Origin: JANMMJ01 sp964543235
GTDB taxonomy: Bacteria > Pseudomonadota > Alphaproteobacteria > Rhizobiales > Aestuariivirgaceae
Length of the DNA: 64,000 nt
Direction of reading: 5' to 3'
Assembly (NCBI GenBank): GCA_964543235.1
Contig: CAZIXE010000003.1
Location: 42,934 to 106,933, forward strand
The notes beneath the pieces were generated by a model. The model made no database searches, was not told where the DNA came from, and worked only from the letters and a program-made list of their open reading frames with translations. Positions 1 to 8,380 of this stretch are shown piece by piece. The translations under genes were made by a program, and so were the position numbers. Position 1 is the stretch's first letter, and every line of letters starts with the position of its first letter.

Positions 1-2
1 GC

Positions 3-164
3 ATTGCCCCCGAATGGTGGCGTCTCGCCGATGGCGAGGAGCCGCGCGACTATTTCATCGTCGAGGATGACAGGGGCCGCCGCTACTGGCTCTACCGCGA
101 AGGGCTCTATGGTGAGACAGGCAGCCGCCAGCCACGATGGTTCGTGCACGGATTATGGCCATGA
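3..164 (+). CDS. imuB: ImuB, Y-family polymerase-like protein (C-terminal end only)
   Basis: Only the last 53 codons are in the window; the gene runs off the left edge. The reading frame ends in the motifs RDYF, RRYWLYREGLYG and RWFVHGLWP followed by TGA, which is the characteristic C-terminus of ImuB. ImuB is a catalytically inactive Y-family polymerase relative that links DnaE2 to the beta clamp during damage-induced mutagenesis. The stop codon overlaps the dnaE2 start as ATGA (161-164), so the two genes are translationally coupled, as expected for the imuA-imuB-dnaE2 cassette. imuA and the LexA-controlled promoter must lie to the left of the window. Confidence 0.9.
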   Translation: MAPEWWRLADGEEPRDYFIVEDDRGRRYWLYREGLYGETGSRQPRWFVHGLWP

Positions 165-3100
165 CAGCTTACGCCGAGCTCCAATGTACCACCAATTTTT
201 CCTTCCTGCGCGGCGGCTCGCATCCGGAGGAACTGGTAACCCAAGCCAAGCATCTGGACCTTGCGGCCGTTGCTATCACCGACCGCAACACGCTGGCCGG
301 CGTCGTCCGCGCCCATGCCGCCGCCAGGGACCTCGAGTTCAGGATGATCGTCGGCGCAAGGCTTGACCTGCACAACACCCCCACCCGGCCGTTTCACGGC
401 CACCCTCCCCGCGCTTCGCGGGGGAGGGATGAAATACATGTTTATCCTCCCCCTCTGACGGGGGAGGTGGCGCAAAGCGCCGGAGGGGGTGGAACATCGC
501 TCCTCGCCTACCCCACGACCCGCGCCGCCTATGGCAGGCTCTGCCGCCTTCTGTCGCTGGGCCAGCGCCGGGCCGAGAAGGGTAAGTGCATCCTCACTCT
601 CGAAGATGTTTACGATCATGCCGAGGGGATGATCTTCGCGCTTCTCCCCGAAGCGGCCGCACATCTCGAAACCATCCGTCAAAAGCTCAGGGCACCGCTC
701 TATCTCGCCGTCCACCGTCTCTATGGCCAGGACGACCGCGCCCGCCTGGCGCGGCTTGCCGAATTGGCGCACCGGACCGGGACTCCGCTGCTTGCCACCA
801 ATGATGTGCTCTACCATCACCCGGATCGCCGCCCCTTGCAGGACGTGCTGACCGCCATCCGCGAAGGGGTGACTGTTGCGCAGGCCGGCTTCCGCCTGGA
901 AGCCAATGCCGAGCGCCACCTCAAGACACCGGGGGAGATGGCACGCCTGTTCCGCGATTATCCGGAAGCCATATCCAATACACTCGCCATCGCCGAAGCC
1001 TGCACGTTCTCCCTTGACGAACTCAGCTACGAATATCCCGACGAGCCCATTCCAAAGGGCTCAACGCCCCAATCTCATCTTGAGAAGCTCGCTTGGGAAG
1101 GCGCCGCCAGCCGTTACCCGCAAGGCATTCCGGACAAGGTGAAAAACAACATCAGGAAAGAGCTCGCCCTCATCGCCAAGCTCAACTACGCGCCTTATTT
1201 CCTCACCGTCCACGACATCGTCGAATTTGCCCGCACTCAGGACCCGCCCATCCTCTGCCAGGGCCGCGGTTCCGCCGCCAATTCCACCGTCTGCTATTGC
1301 ATCGGTATTACCTCGGTCGATCCCAACCAGATCGATCTGCTCTTCGAGCGCTTCATCTCTGAAGAGCGGAAAGAGCCGCCCGACATCGATGTCGATTTCG
1401 AGCATGAGCGCCGCGAGGAGGTGATTCAGTATATCTATGCCCGCTATGGCCGCGAGCGTGCCGGCCTCGCCGCGACCGTCATCACCTATAGGAGCCGCTC
1501 CGCTCTGCGCGAAGTCGGCAAGGCAATGGGCTTGTCTGAGGATGTGACGGCGGCTCTCTCCGGCATGGTCTGGGGCTATATGCCCGAGAAGATGCGGGAG
1601 GAGCGCCTCAAGGAAGCAGGCCTCGATCCCGCCGATCCTCTTCTCGCCCGCGCGCTCGAACTTGCCGAAGAGATCGCCGGCTTCCCCCGCCACCTCTCCC
1701 AGCATGTCGGCGGCTTCGTACTGACCAAGGGCCGCCTCGATGAGACCGTGCCCATCGGCAATGCCGCCATGGAGGACCGTACCGTCATCGAATGGGACAA
1801 GGACGACATCGACACCCTCGGCATTCTGAAGGTGGATGTGCTGGGGCTCGGCATGCTCACCTGTATCCGCAAATGCTTCGAGCTGCTGGAGGGCTGGTAT
1901 GGCCTCCACTATTCACTGGCGACCGTCCCGCGCGAGGACAAGGCCGTCTACGACATGCTGTGCAAGGCGGATTCGGTCGGCGTCTTCCAGGTGGAAAGCC
2001 GCGCCCAGATGAACATGCTGCCGAGGCTGAAGCCCCGCTGCTTCTACGATCTCGTCATCGAAGTGGCGATTGTCCGCCCCGGCCCCATCCAGGGCGACAT
2101 GGTGCATCCCTATCTCCGCCGGCGCGACGGGCTTGAGCCGGAAGACTATCCCGCACCCCATCCCGATTTCGGCCCGCCCGACGAGCTGAGGCAGGTCCTG
2201 GGCCGCACCAAGGGCGTGCCGCTGTTCCAGGAACAGGCGATGAAGCTCGCCATGGTCGCCGCCGAATTCACGCCCGGCGAATTGAACGAGTTGCGCAAAG
2301 CCATGGCGACTTTCCGGCGGCGCGGCACCATCGGCCGGCTCGAGCAGAAGATGGTGAGCCGCATGGTGGAGCGGGGCTATGACTCCGAATTTGCACTGCG
2401 CTGCTTCAACCAGATCAAGGGCTTCGGCGAATACGGCTTTCCTGAGAGTCATGCCGCGAGCTTCGCCCATCTGGTCTATGTGTCGTCCTGGCTCAAATGC
2501 CATTACCCTGCGGTCTTCGCCTGCGCGCTTCTCAACTCCCAGCCCATGGGCTTCTACGCCCCGGCGCAGATCGTCCGCGACGCCCGCGAACACGGCGTCG
2601 AGGTCAGGCCGCCGGACGTGAGTTTCAGCGGCTGGGACTCGACGCTGGAGAAATCCGTCCGCGCTCCCACCCCCTCCGGCGCTGCGCGCCACCTCCCCCG
2701 TAAGAGGGGGAGGATGAATCACGATCACATCCCTCCCCCGCGAAGCGCGGGGAGGGTGGCCGCGCAGCGGCCGGGTGGGGGCGGAGGCGGGAATGAACAT
2801 GAGGGTGAGAGCAAAACCGGAAGCATCGCTGGACTGGCCCTCCGCCTCGGTCTCCGCGAAGTGGACGGGCTGAAGCAGGAGGACGCAAAAGCCCTTCTGG
2901 CTCTCGGTGATGACCGCTGCATTGCCTCGCTCCACCGCCACGGCATCCCTGTTCCGGCACTGGAAAAACTCGCCGCTGCCGATTGCTTCCGCTCGCTGGG
3001 ACTGGATCGCCGCGCCGCATTATGGGAAGTGAAAGCGCTGGCGAAAGCCAAACCCTTGCCGCTCTTCGCTTTCGCCGATGTGGGGGATTCAGGGCCGGAG

Positions 3101-3658
3101 CAGGCAATTCGCCTCCCCGCCATGCCGCTCTCCGAGCATGTGGTGCATGACTACCAGACGTTGAAACTCTCGCTCAAGGCTCACCCCATGAGCTTTCTCC
3201 GCATTCACTGCGAGAAAGAGCGCGTCACCGACAATGCGAAGCTGAAGTTGCTGTGCAATGGCGCCTTTGTGTCGGTGGCTGGTGTCGTGCTGGTGAGGCA
3301 GCGTCCCGGCTCTGCCAAGGGCGTCGTGTTCCTGACGCTCGAGGACGAATTTGCGGTCTGCAATGCCGTCATCTGGCCGCCGACGCTGGAGCAGTATCGT
3401 GCCACCGTCATGGGCGCCCGCCTCATGCTGATCCGCGGCCGCATTCAGCGTACGGCGGACATCATCCATGTTGTGGCCTCACGGATCGAGGACAAGACCG
3501 CCTGGCTCACTCTCCTGACCGAGGACCAGTCGCTGCTGGCCAATCCCCTCGCCCGCGCCGATGAGGTCGTCCGCCCCGGCCCCGATCCCTATCCGCAACC
3601 GGCCGCCCGCCATCCCCGCCAGATGCGGGTCATCCCCAAATCACGCGATTTTCATTGA
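161..3658 (+). CDS. dnaE2: Error-prone DNA polymerase DnaE2 with two in-frame palindromic repeat inserts
   Basis: Alpha subunit of the translesion polymerase III of the SOS mutagenesis cassette. The N-terminus (MTAYAELQCTTNFSFLRGGS) is the family's PHP domain start, and the polymerase acidic motif PDIDVDFEHE is present near residue 410. I chose the ATG at 161 because it overlaps the imuB stop as ATGA; ATGs at 137 and 155 are in frame but less likely. The protein is about 1165 residues, roughly 77 longer than a usual DnaE2. The excess is explained by two copies of one palindromic element, at about residues 73-111 (PHP domain) and 836-874 (between the SFSGWDSTLE and LALRLGLREV blocks). Both lie in linkers between conserved blocks and keep the frame open, so the enzyme may still be functional. 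Its stop is 3 nt from the convergent gene at 3662. Confidence 0.96.
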   Translation: MTAYAELQCTTNFSFLRGGSHPEELVTQAKHLDLAAVAITDRNTLAGVVRAHAAARDLEFRMIVGARLDLHNTPTRPFHGHPPRASRGRDEIHVYPPPLTGEVAQSAGGGGTSLLAYPTTRAAYGRLCRLLSLGQRRAEKGKCILTLEDVYDHAEGMIFALLPEAAAHLETIRQKLRAPLYLAVHRLYGQDDRARLARLAELAHRTGTPLLATNDVLYHHPDRRPLQDVLTAIREGVTVAQAGFRLEANAERHLKTPGEMARLFRDYPEAISNTLAIAEACTFSLDELSYEYPDEPIPKGSTPQSHLEKLAWEGAASRYPQGIPDKVKNNIRKELALIAKLNYAPYFLTVHDIVEFARTQDPPILCQGRGSAANSTVCYCIGITSVDPNQIDLLFERFISEERKEPPDIDVDFEHERREEVIQYIYARYGRERAGLAATVITYRSRSALREVGKAMGLSEDVTAALSGMVWGYMPEKMREERLKEAGLDPADPLLARALELAEEIAGFPRHLSQHVGGFVLTKGRLDETVPIGNAAMEDRTVIEWDKDDIDTLGILKVDVLGLGMLTCIRKCFELLEGWYGLHYSLATVPREDKAVYDMLCKADSVGVFQVESRAQMNMLPRLKPRCFYDLVIEVAIVRPGPIQGDMVHPYLRRRDGLEPEDYPAPHPDFGPPDELRQVLGRTKGVPLFQEQAMKLAMVAAEFTPGELNELRKAMATFRRRGTIGRLEQKMVSRMVERGYDSEFALRCFNQIKGFGEYGFPESHAASFAHLVYVSSWLKCHYPAVFACALLNSQPMGFYAPAQIVRDAREHGVEVRPPDVSFSGWDSTLEKSVRAPTPSGAARHLPRKRGRMNHDHIPPPRSAGRVAAQRPGGGGGGNEHEGESKTGSIAGLALRLGLREVDGLKQEDAKALLALGDDRCIASLHRHGIPVPALEKLAAADCFRSLGLDRRAALWEVKALAKAKPLPLFAFADVGDSGPEQAIRLPAMPLSEHVVHDYQTLKLSLKAHPMSFLRIHCEKERVTDNAKLKLLCNGAFVSVAGVVLVRQRPGSAKGVVFLTLEDEFAVCNAVIWPPTLEQYRATVMGARLMLIRGRIQRTADIIHVVASRIEDKTAWLTLLTEDQSLLANPLARADEVVRPGPDPYPQPAARHPRQMRVIPKSRDFH
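378..492 (+). repeat. Palindromic repeat element, copy A, inside dnaE2
   Basis: A 115-bp element made of nested hairpins: CCCTCCCCGCG with GCGGGGGAGGG around a CTTC loop, CCTCCCCC with GGGGGAGG around TCTGAC, and outer CCCCCACCC / GGAGGGGGTGG ends. It is translated in frame as a Pro/Gly/Arg-rich stretch beginning PTRPFHGHPPRASRGRD. The flanking protein blocks (GARLDLHN before, LLAYPTTRAAYGRLCRL after) are normally almost adjacent in DnaE2, which marks this as an insertion. The class resembles the rhizobial short palindromic repeats; I cannot assign a family name from sequence alone. Confidence 0.9.
2667..2781 (-). repeat. Palindromic repeat element, copy B, inside dnaE2, inverted relative to copy A
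   Basis: The reverse complement of this segment aligns to copy A without gaps over 115 bp, with about 14 mismatches by my count, most of them in the central linker between the two hairpins. Because it is inverted, dnaE2 reads through its other strand, giving PTPSGAARHLPRKRGRM and then IPPPRSAGRVAAQRPGGGG. It sits between the SFSGWDSTLE and LALRLGLREV blocks, a place where normal DnaE2 proteins have only a short linker. Confidence 0.9.
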
Positions 3659-3661
3659 TTC

Positions 3662-4762
3662 CTACATCCACCGCACCGCATGCACTGGCGGCAGGCTCGT
3701 GCTCACCGGCTTCCAGCTGTCGCCCTGATCCTCGCTGACGAACAGATTGCCCGTCGTCGAGCCGAAGGCAAGCCGGTTGCCGCTCCTGTCGAGCGCCAGC
3801 GCGTGCCGGAACACCACGTCATAAGCGTGCTTCTGCGGTAGACCTTTGCTCAACACCTTGAAAGTCTTGCCGCCGTCGCGGGTCCGCGTCACCACCAGCC
3901 TGCCGTCAACCGGATAGCGCTTCTCATCTTTGATGCCGGGGACAAACCAGGCGGTATCGGGATCCTTGGGATGCACCACCACGCCAAAACCGAAGGACGA
4001 TGGCTTGGCCTTTACCTCCTGCCAGCTCATGGCATTGTCCGTCGAACGGTAGATGCCGCAATGGTGCTGCACCCAGAACCGGTCGGGCGCGGCCCGGCAT
4101 TGCACCATCATGTGCGGGTCCTGCACATGCGGATCATCCGCCTCTCCCGGCGGCCCCTGGTCAAACTTCATGCCATGTGCCGTCTGCACCCAGCTCTTGC
4201 CGCCGTCATGCGTCGTCCACACGCCGCCGCAGGAAATCGCCACACGCACCGTCTTCGAGGAACGCGGATCAACGCAGATCGAATGGATGCCGGGAATGTC
4301 GGCGCCGCCGCCCAGCCACTTGTTGCGCTCCGGCATGCGCCACAGTGTCTCCATCAGTTTCCAGCTCTTTCCCCGGTCCTTCGAGCGGAACAGGCCGCCC
4401 GGCATGGTGCCGGCCCAAAGCACGCCGGGTTCATCCTCCCCCCCTGGCTCGAGGGCCCAGATGAGCTGTGTCGTCCAGTTGACCGGCTTGCCCCAACCGT
4501 CGAGATCTTCCAGCCCCTCAGGCTTCTTCGGATAGGCGGGACAAGTGATTTCCTGCCATTTGCCGCCCTTGTCGCGCCGGTGCAGCTTGACCCCGAAATG
4601 CCCGTGATTGAGGGCCGCATAGCTGGTGCCATCCCGCCCGTCATGCATCGCCAGCGTAACATTGTCGCCCAGGAAGGCCGAGGCAGCGATTTCCCAGCCT
4701 TTCGCTTTCTTCTTCACCTCGAACAGACCCTTGCGGGTTGAAACCATCACGGTTGGCGCCAT
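3662..4762 (-). CDS. BNR/Asp-box beta-propeller protein (sialidase-like fold)
   Basis: A 366-residue protein with at least five Asp-box repeats: SKDRGKSWK, THDGGKSWV, STDNAMSWQ, TRDGGKTFK and SEDQGDSWK. These are the hallmark of six- or seven-bladed propellers of the sialidase, VPS10 or Ycf48 type. There is no signal peptide, so it is probably cytoplasmic. Catalytic residues of true sialidases cannot be recognised, so no enzymatic activity is claimed. The start at 4762 is supported by GGGAGGG just upstream. It follows the MoaD/ThiS-like gene by 11 nt on the same strand, so the two are very likely co-transcribed. Confidence 0.8.
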   Translation of the reverse strand: MAPTVMVSTRKGLFEVKKKAKGWEIAASAFLGDNVTLAMHDGRDGTSYAALNHGHFGVKLHRRDKGGKWQEITCPAYPKKPEGLEDLDGWGKPVNWTTQLIWALEPGGEDEPGVLWAGTMPGGLFRSKDRGKSWKLMETLWRMPERNKWLGGGADIPGIHSICVDPRSSKTVRVAISCGGVWTTHDGGKSWVQTAHGMKFDQGPPGEADDPHVQDPHMMVQCRAAPDRFWVQHHCGIYRSTDNAMSWQEVKAKPSSFGFGVVVHPKDPDTAWFVPGIKDEKRYPVDGRLVVTRTRDGGKTFKVLSKGLPQKHAYDVVFRHALALDRSGNRLAFGSTTGNLFVSEDQGDSWKPVSTSLPPVHAVRWM

Positions 4763-4773
4763 GGCATCCCTCC

Positions 4774-5043
4774 CTATCCCCCCGACAGTGCCTGCAGCAC
4801 ATAGATTTCGCTCGTCTTCCGCACCGGATCGGTGAGCCCCGTCCGGTCCTTGAGCCGATGCCCGTCGACTAGGATTGTCATGTGCTTGCGCAGCGCCGAC
4901 TGATCATCGAGCACATAGTCGCGCAGCCGGTCATTCCCGGCGAACACTGCCGCAAGGACCTCGCCCACCGTCGCGCCCTGCGCTTCGGTCTCCGGGCAAT
5001 CGACGTGCCGGCGCAGATTGGTTGTAAAGATAACCCTTGCCAT
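4774..5043 (-). CDS. MoaD/ThiS-family small beta-grasp protein
   Basis: An 89-residue protein ending in the LQALSGG tail, the Gly-Gly terminus that is adenylated and thiocarboxylated in ThiS/MoaD sulfur carriers. The body (MARVIFTTNLRRHV, a GATVGEVLAAVF helix, ILVDGHRLKD) fits the ubiquitin-like fold. I chose the ATG at 5043, since the family begins right at the first beta strand. It precedes the beta-propeller gene in a two-gene operon. No activating E1-like MoeB/ThiF gene is nearby, so the sulfur or conjugation partner is unknown. Confidence 0.8.
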   Translation of the reverse strand: MARVIFTTNLRRHVDCPETEAQGATVGEVLAAVFAGNDRLRDYVLDDQSALRKHMTILVDGHRLKDRTGLTDPVRKTSEIYVLQALSGG

Positions 5044-5256
5044 GAACTCATTGCAGTTAGTGAGCAACGGTCCGCAAGACTGCCATAACGTTAGCGTACC
5101 GCCAAGCCTCTATCCGAATGCTGGTGCGGTGATCAATCATTCACCCTTCGCGTGCCAAAGCAGACCTTCCCCCTGCCATCAGGTTGGCAGGAGGGAGCAG
5201 CACAGCCTACGAGTCGCCGCAGGGCGACAGCGCAAGGCAGCACCCCGCGGCTCGAT

Positions 5257-5628
5257 TCAGGCCGTCGCCATTGTGCGGAACGGCATGGGTCCCTTTTCGA
5301 GCAAAGCTTCCACCGACACGAAGATGCCCGGATCAAGCCTCTGCAGCGAAACCTCCTGCCCGTTCGCAAATCTCAGGCCGTCACGGTAGCTTCCTGTATC
5401 AAGGCGCGTGAACGTCGCCTTGGCAGTCGCTCCGATACCCATCTGCTGCTGCAGCCGGTCCGGGATGCCTTCGACGAGCAATTCGGTGTCACACTGCACA
5501 CAAACCGGCGTCGACAGATTGCCGGGCGAGGCCAGCCCGATCGTACCGCTCGGGAATCGCGCCGTGACATACTTCTCGCCTTCGCGTGCCGGACGCGAAC
5601 CGTACATTTCCAGGGAATAGTCGCACAT
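5257..5628 (-). CDS. Conserved hypothetical protein, MCDYSLE N-terminus
   Basis: A 123-residue protein starting MCDYSLEMYGSRPA, which I recognise as the opening of an uncharacterised protein family common in rhizobia. The start at 5628 is fixed by an AAGGAGGAA ribosome binding site immediately upstream. It contains a CVQCDTE motif near the middle. No signal peptide or membrane segment is seen. The function is unknown, and the neighbours on both sides are separated by more than 190 nt. Confidence 0.7.
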   Translation of the reverse strand: MCDYSLEMYGSRPAREGEKYVTARFPSGTIGLASPGNLSTPVCVQCDTELLVEGIPDRLQQQMGIGATAKATFTRLDTGSYRDGLRFANGQEVSLQRLDPGIFVSVEALLEKGPMPFRTMATA

Positions 5629-5822
5629 GGCTTCCTCCTTGAAGTCGTGCTTCAAAGCCCACCAGCCAGATTGCTACTCTTTGAATTGTGGGACTCTGCC
5701 CGGCGCCATTCAAGTAAATACTCCAGCACCGCGCCAAATGTGACCGCAGTTCCGGCAAGGAAAAATATGAACGAGGCCGGCGCAGCAACGCGAAAGCAGC
5801 GATCACACCCGGATTCTTCAGG

Positions 5823-6980
5823 TCAAAGATCGCCGGTCACACATTTCCGGGCCAGTGCCTTGTACTGTTTTTCGCTGAACGGGATAGGATTGCCGCCCGC
5901 CGACGGATCCTTGATCGCCATCGCCGCCACTTCGTCCAGTCGCTTGGTGTCGATACCGATGTCTTGCAGGGAATGCGGGATGCCAATCTCCTTGCGGAGT
6001 GCCACGATCCATTTGAGGAAGCCGTTGAAGCCACCCTTGATGCCGAGATAGGCCGCTGCCCTCTCAATCTCCTTCTCGATCTTCCTGCGGTTGGCCTTGA
6101 CCACATACGGCATGATGATGCCGTTCAGCAGGCCGTGATGCGCGTCGTAAAGCCCCCCGAAGGGATGTGACAGCGCATGGATGGCCCCGAGTCCCCGCTG
6201 GAAGGCCGTCGCGCCCATGGCGGAGGCGACCAGCATGTGGCCCCGCGCATCGAGGTCCTTGCCCTTCTTGACCGCCTTCGACAGGTTCTCCTTGACGAGC
6301 CGCATCCCTTCGAGGCCGATGCCGGCAGCCAGCGGATGGTAGAACGGTGCGCAATAGGCTTCCAGATTGTGGGCCAGCGCATCCATTCCCGTCGCTGCTG
6401 TCAGCTTGGGGGGCAGGCCGACTGTCAGCTCAGGGTCGAGGATCGCCACCTTAGGCATGATGGCCGGATGGAAGATGATCTTCTTTTCATGGGTAATCGG
6501 ATGCGTCACCACGCCGGCCCGGCCAACCTCCGAACCGGTGCCGGCCGTCGTCGGCACGGCGATGATGGGCGCGATCTTCGAGGCATCGGCTCTCGTCCAC
6601 CAGTCGCCGATATCCTCAAGCTCAAAGACCGAGATGACCTGGCGCTGCATCAGGGCAATGAGCTTGCCGACATCGAGACCGGAGCCGCCGCCGAACGCAA
6701 TGACGCCGTCGTGCCGGCCGGCCTCATAGGCCTTGACACCTTCCTCGATGTTGGACTCGACGGGATTGGGCCGTACCTCGGCAAAAACCTCGATACCGAG
6801 CCCGGCCCTTTTCACATTGTCCACGACATCGCGCACCATCGGCATGGCGGCTAGACCGGGATCTGTGACGAGAAGCGGCCTTGAGATCCCGTGCGCCTGG
6901 CACTGATCGGCCAGCTCCCTGATCCGCCCGGCGCCGAATCTTATGCTCGTGGGGTAGTTGAAATTCCGGTTGGGAATCAT
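5823..6980 (-). CDS. Iron-containing alcohol dehydrogenase
   Basis: A 385-residue group III (Fe-ADH) oxidoreductase. The nucleotide motif GGGSGLDVGK is seen near residue 97. The iron-ligand region includes MDALAHNLEAY and ALSHPFGGLYDAHHG, which supply the usual Asp and His ligands. It would interconvert an alcohol and an aldehyde with NAD(P)H. The ATG overlaps the stop of the upstream aldehyde dehydrogenase by 4 nt, so the two enzymes are coupled. The natural reading is that it oxidises an alcohol whose aldehyde is handed to that dehydrogenase. It is the last gene of the four-gene operon that starts at 10621. Confidence 0.92.
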   Translation of the reverse strand: MIPNRNFNYPTSIRFGAGRIRELADQCQAHGISRPLLVTDPGLAAMPMVRDVVDNVKRAGLGIEVFAEVRPNPVESNIEEGVKAYEAGRHDGVIAFGGGSGLDVGKLIALMQRQVISVFELEDIGDWWTRADASKIAPIIAVPTTAGTGSEVGRAGVVTHPITHEKKIIFHPAIMPKVAILDPELTVGLPPKLTAATGMDALAHNLEAYCAPFYHPLAAGIGLEGMRLVKENLSKAVKKGKDLDARGHMLVASAMGATAFQRGLGAIHALSHPFGGLYDAHHGLLNGIIMPYVVKANRRKIEKEIERAAAYLGIKGGFNGFLKWIVALRKEIGIPHSLQDIGIDTKRLDEVAAMAIKDPSAGGNPIPFSEKQYKALARKCVTGDL

Positions 6981-8368
6981 GTCTGTGTCCTCAGATGATA
7001 ACTCTTGGGCCGGGTCAGTGCTTCATAACCGACGCTGGACAGCGTCGCCCCGCGGCCGGTGTTTTTGACGCCTGTCCAGGTCAGGGCCGGATCGAGATAA
7101 TCGCAGCGATTCATGAACACCGTCCCAGTTGCGATCTCATCACCAAGACGTTGCGCGGCCTCGACATCCGCCGTCCAGATCGCTGCCGAGAGTCCATAGG
7201 GCGAATCGTTCATGAGTGTGATCGCCTCCTCGTCGTCAGCGACCTTCATGATGCCGACCACCGGTCCGAAGCTCTCCTCCCTCATGACGCTCATCTGGTG
7301 ATTGACTTTGGTCAGCACCTGCGGCGCCATGTAAGGTGATTTCTTTCGGTCAGCCGCAAAGGACTTGGGATCGATATGCGCCCTGGCGCCGGCGCGCACT
7401 GCCGCCCTGATCTGCCCGCGCACGAATTCCGCAGCTTCTGCCTTGACCATCGGCCCGAGCGTTGTGGCCTCTTCCAGAGGCGAGCCCAGCACATACTTGC
7501 GTGTGAGGTCGACGAAACCGTCGACGAAATCACCCCACACGTTCTTGTGCACATAGATGCGCTCGATGCCGCAGCAGCTTTGCCCGGAGTTGAAGAACGC
7601 GCCATCCACAAGGTTCTCGATGGCATGCGCCATATTGGCGTCAGGGCGCACATAGGCGGGATCTTTGCCGCCCAGTTCCAGGCCGACATGAATGAAGCGG
7701 CCCGCTGCAGCCCGTTCCATGGCCCGTCCGCCTTCAACCGAACCTGTGAAACAGACCATATTGGCAAGACCATCTGATATGATCTCAGCTGTCTGCTCGT
7801 GGCTGAGCACCAGATTGTGGAAGATCCCCTCCGGCAAACCTGCGGCCGCAAACGCTCTGGCAAAACGCTCGCCGACCAGCAGGGTTTGCGCCGCGTGTTT
7901 CAGCACAACGGAATTGCCGGCCATTAACGCCGGGATGATGGAATTGACGGCAGTGAGATAGGGATAGTTCCAGGGCGCAATGGTAAAGACGACGCCGAGC
8001 GGTTCCCGCTTGACGTAACGGAGGAACCCTTCTTTCGGTCCCGGATCAATTCGTTCCAGCGATTGCTCGGCAATCGAGATCATGTACCGTGCGCGTTCCT
8101 CGAAGCCCCGCAGCTCGCCCGCGCCATAGCGAACTGGACGCCCCATCTGCCAGGCGAGTTCCGGGACGATCTCGTCCTTCATGCCGAGCATGGCATCTAC
8201 AGCCTTGTGACAATAGCCGCCACGCTCTGCAATCGACAGCCGCTTCCACTTGTCCTGCGCCGCACGCGCCGCAGCGAATGCCGCCATTACCTCCTTTCGC
8301 TTCGCCATCCTGCGCTCGGCATAGATCGAACCATCAACCGGCGAAATGCAGGCCACCTTCCCAGCCAT
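6977..8368 (-). CDS. NAD(P)-dependent aldehyde dehydrogenase
   Basis: A 463-residue member of the ALDH superfamily. LELGGKDPAYV contains the general-base Glu, and FFNSGQSCCGIERI contains the catalytic Cys. APWNYPYLTAVN and GSVEGG also match the family. I chose ATG 8368 because GAGGAAGG lies 6 nt upstream; a TTG at 8374 is in frame. It sits 12 nt after the glutamine-synthetase-like gene and overlaps the iron alcohol dehydrogenase. The gene order matches gamma-glutamyl-amine pathways, where PuuC-type enzymes oxidise a gamma-glutamyl aminoaldehyde to the acid. The substrate is not determined. Confidence 0.93.
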   Translation of the reverse strand: MAGKVACISPVDGSIYAERRMAKRKEVMAAFAAARAAQDKWKRLSIAERGGYCHKAVDAMLGMKDEIVPELAWQMGRPVRYGAGELRGFEERARYMISIAEQSLERIDPGPKEGFLRYVKREPLGVVFTIAPWNYPYLTAVNSIIPALMAGNSVVLKHAAQTLLVGERFARAFAAAGLPEGIFHNLVLSHEQTAEIISDGLANMVCFTGSVEGGRAMERAAAGRFIHVGLELGGKDPAYVRPDANMAHAIENLVDGAFFNSGQSCCGIERIYVHKNVWGDFVDGFVDLTRKYVLGSPLEEATTLGPMVKAEAAEFVRGQIRAAVRAGARAHIDPKSFAADRKKSPYMAPQVLTKVNHQMSVMREESFGPVVGIMKVADDEEAITLMNDSPYGLSAAIWTADVEAAQRLGDEIATGTVFMNRCDYLDPALTWTGVKNTGRGATLSSVGYEALTRPKSYHLRTQT

Positions 8369-8380
8369 GTTCAACCTTCC

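Noticed and set aside
378..2781. Possibility that the dnaE2 insertions are inteins or frameshift damage
   Set aside because: They are only about 38 residues, lack splicing motifs, keep the frame and are palindromic in DNA.
1913..2941. Long open frame on the minus strand within dnaE2, including a repeat-derived peptide
   Set aside because: It lies entirely antisense to a well-supported polymerase gene and has no domain of its own; in GC-rich DNA long antisense frames are common.
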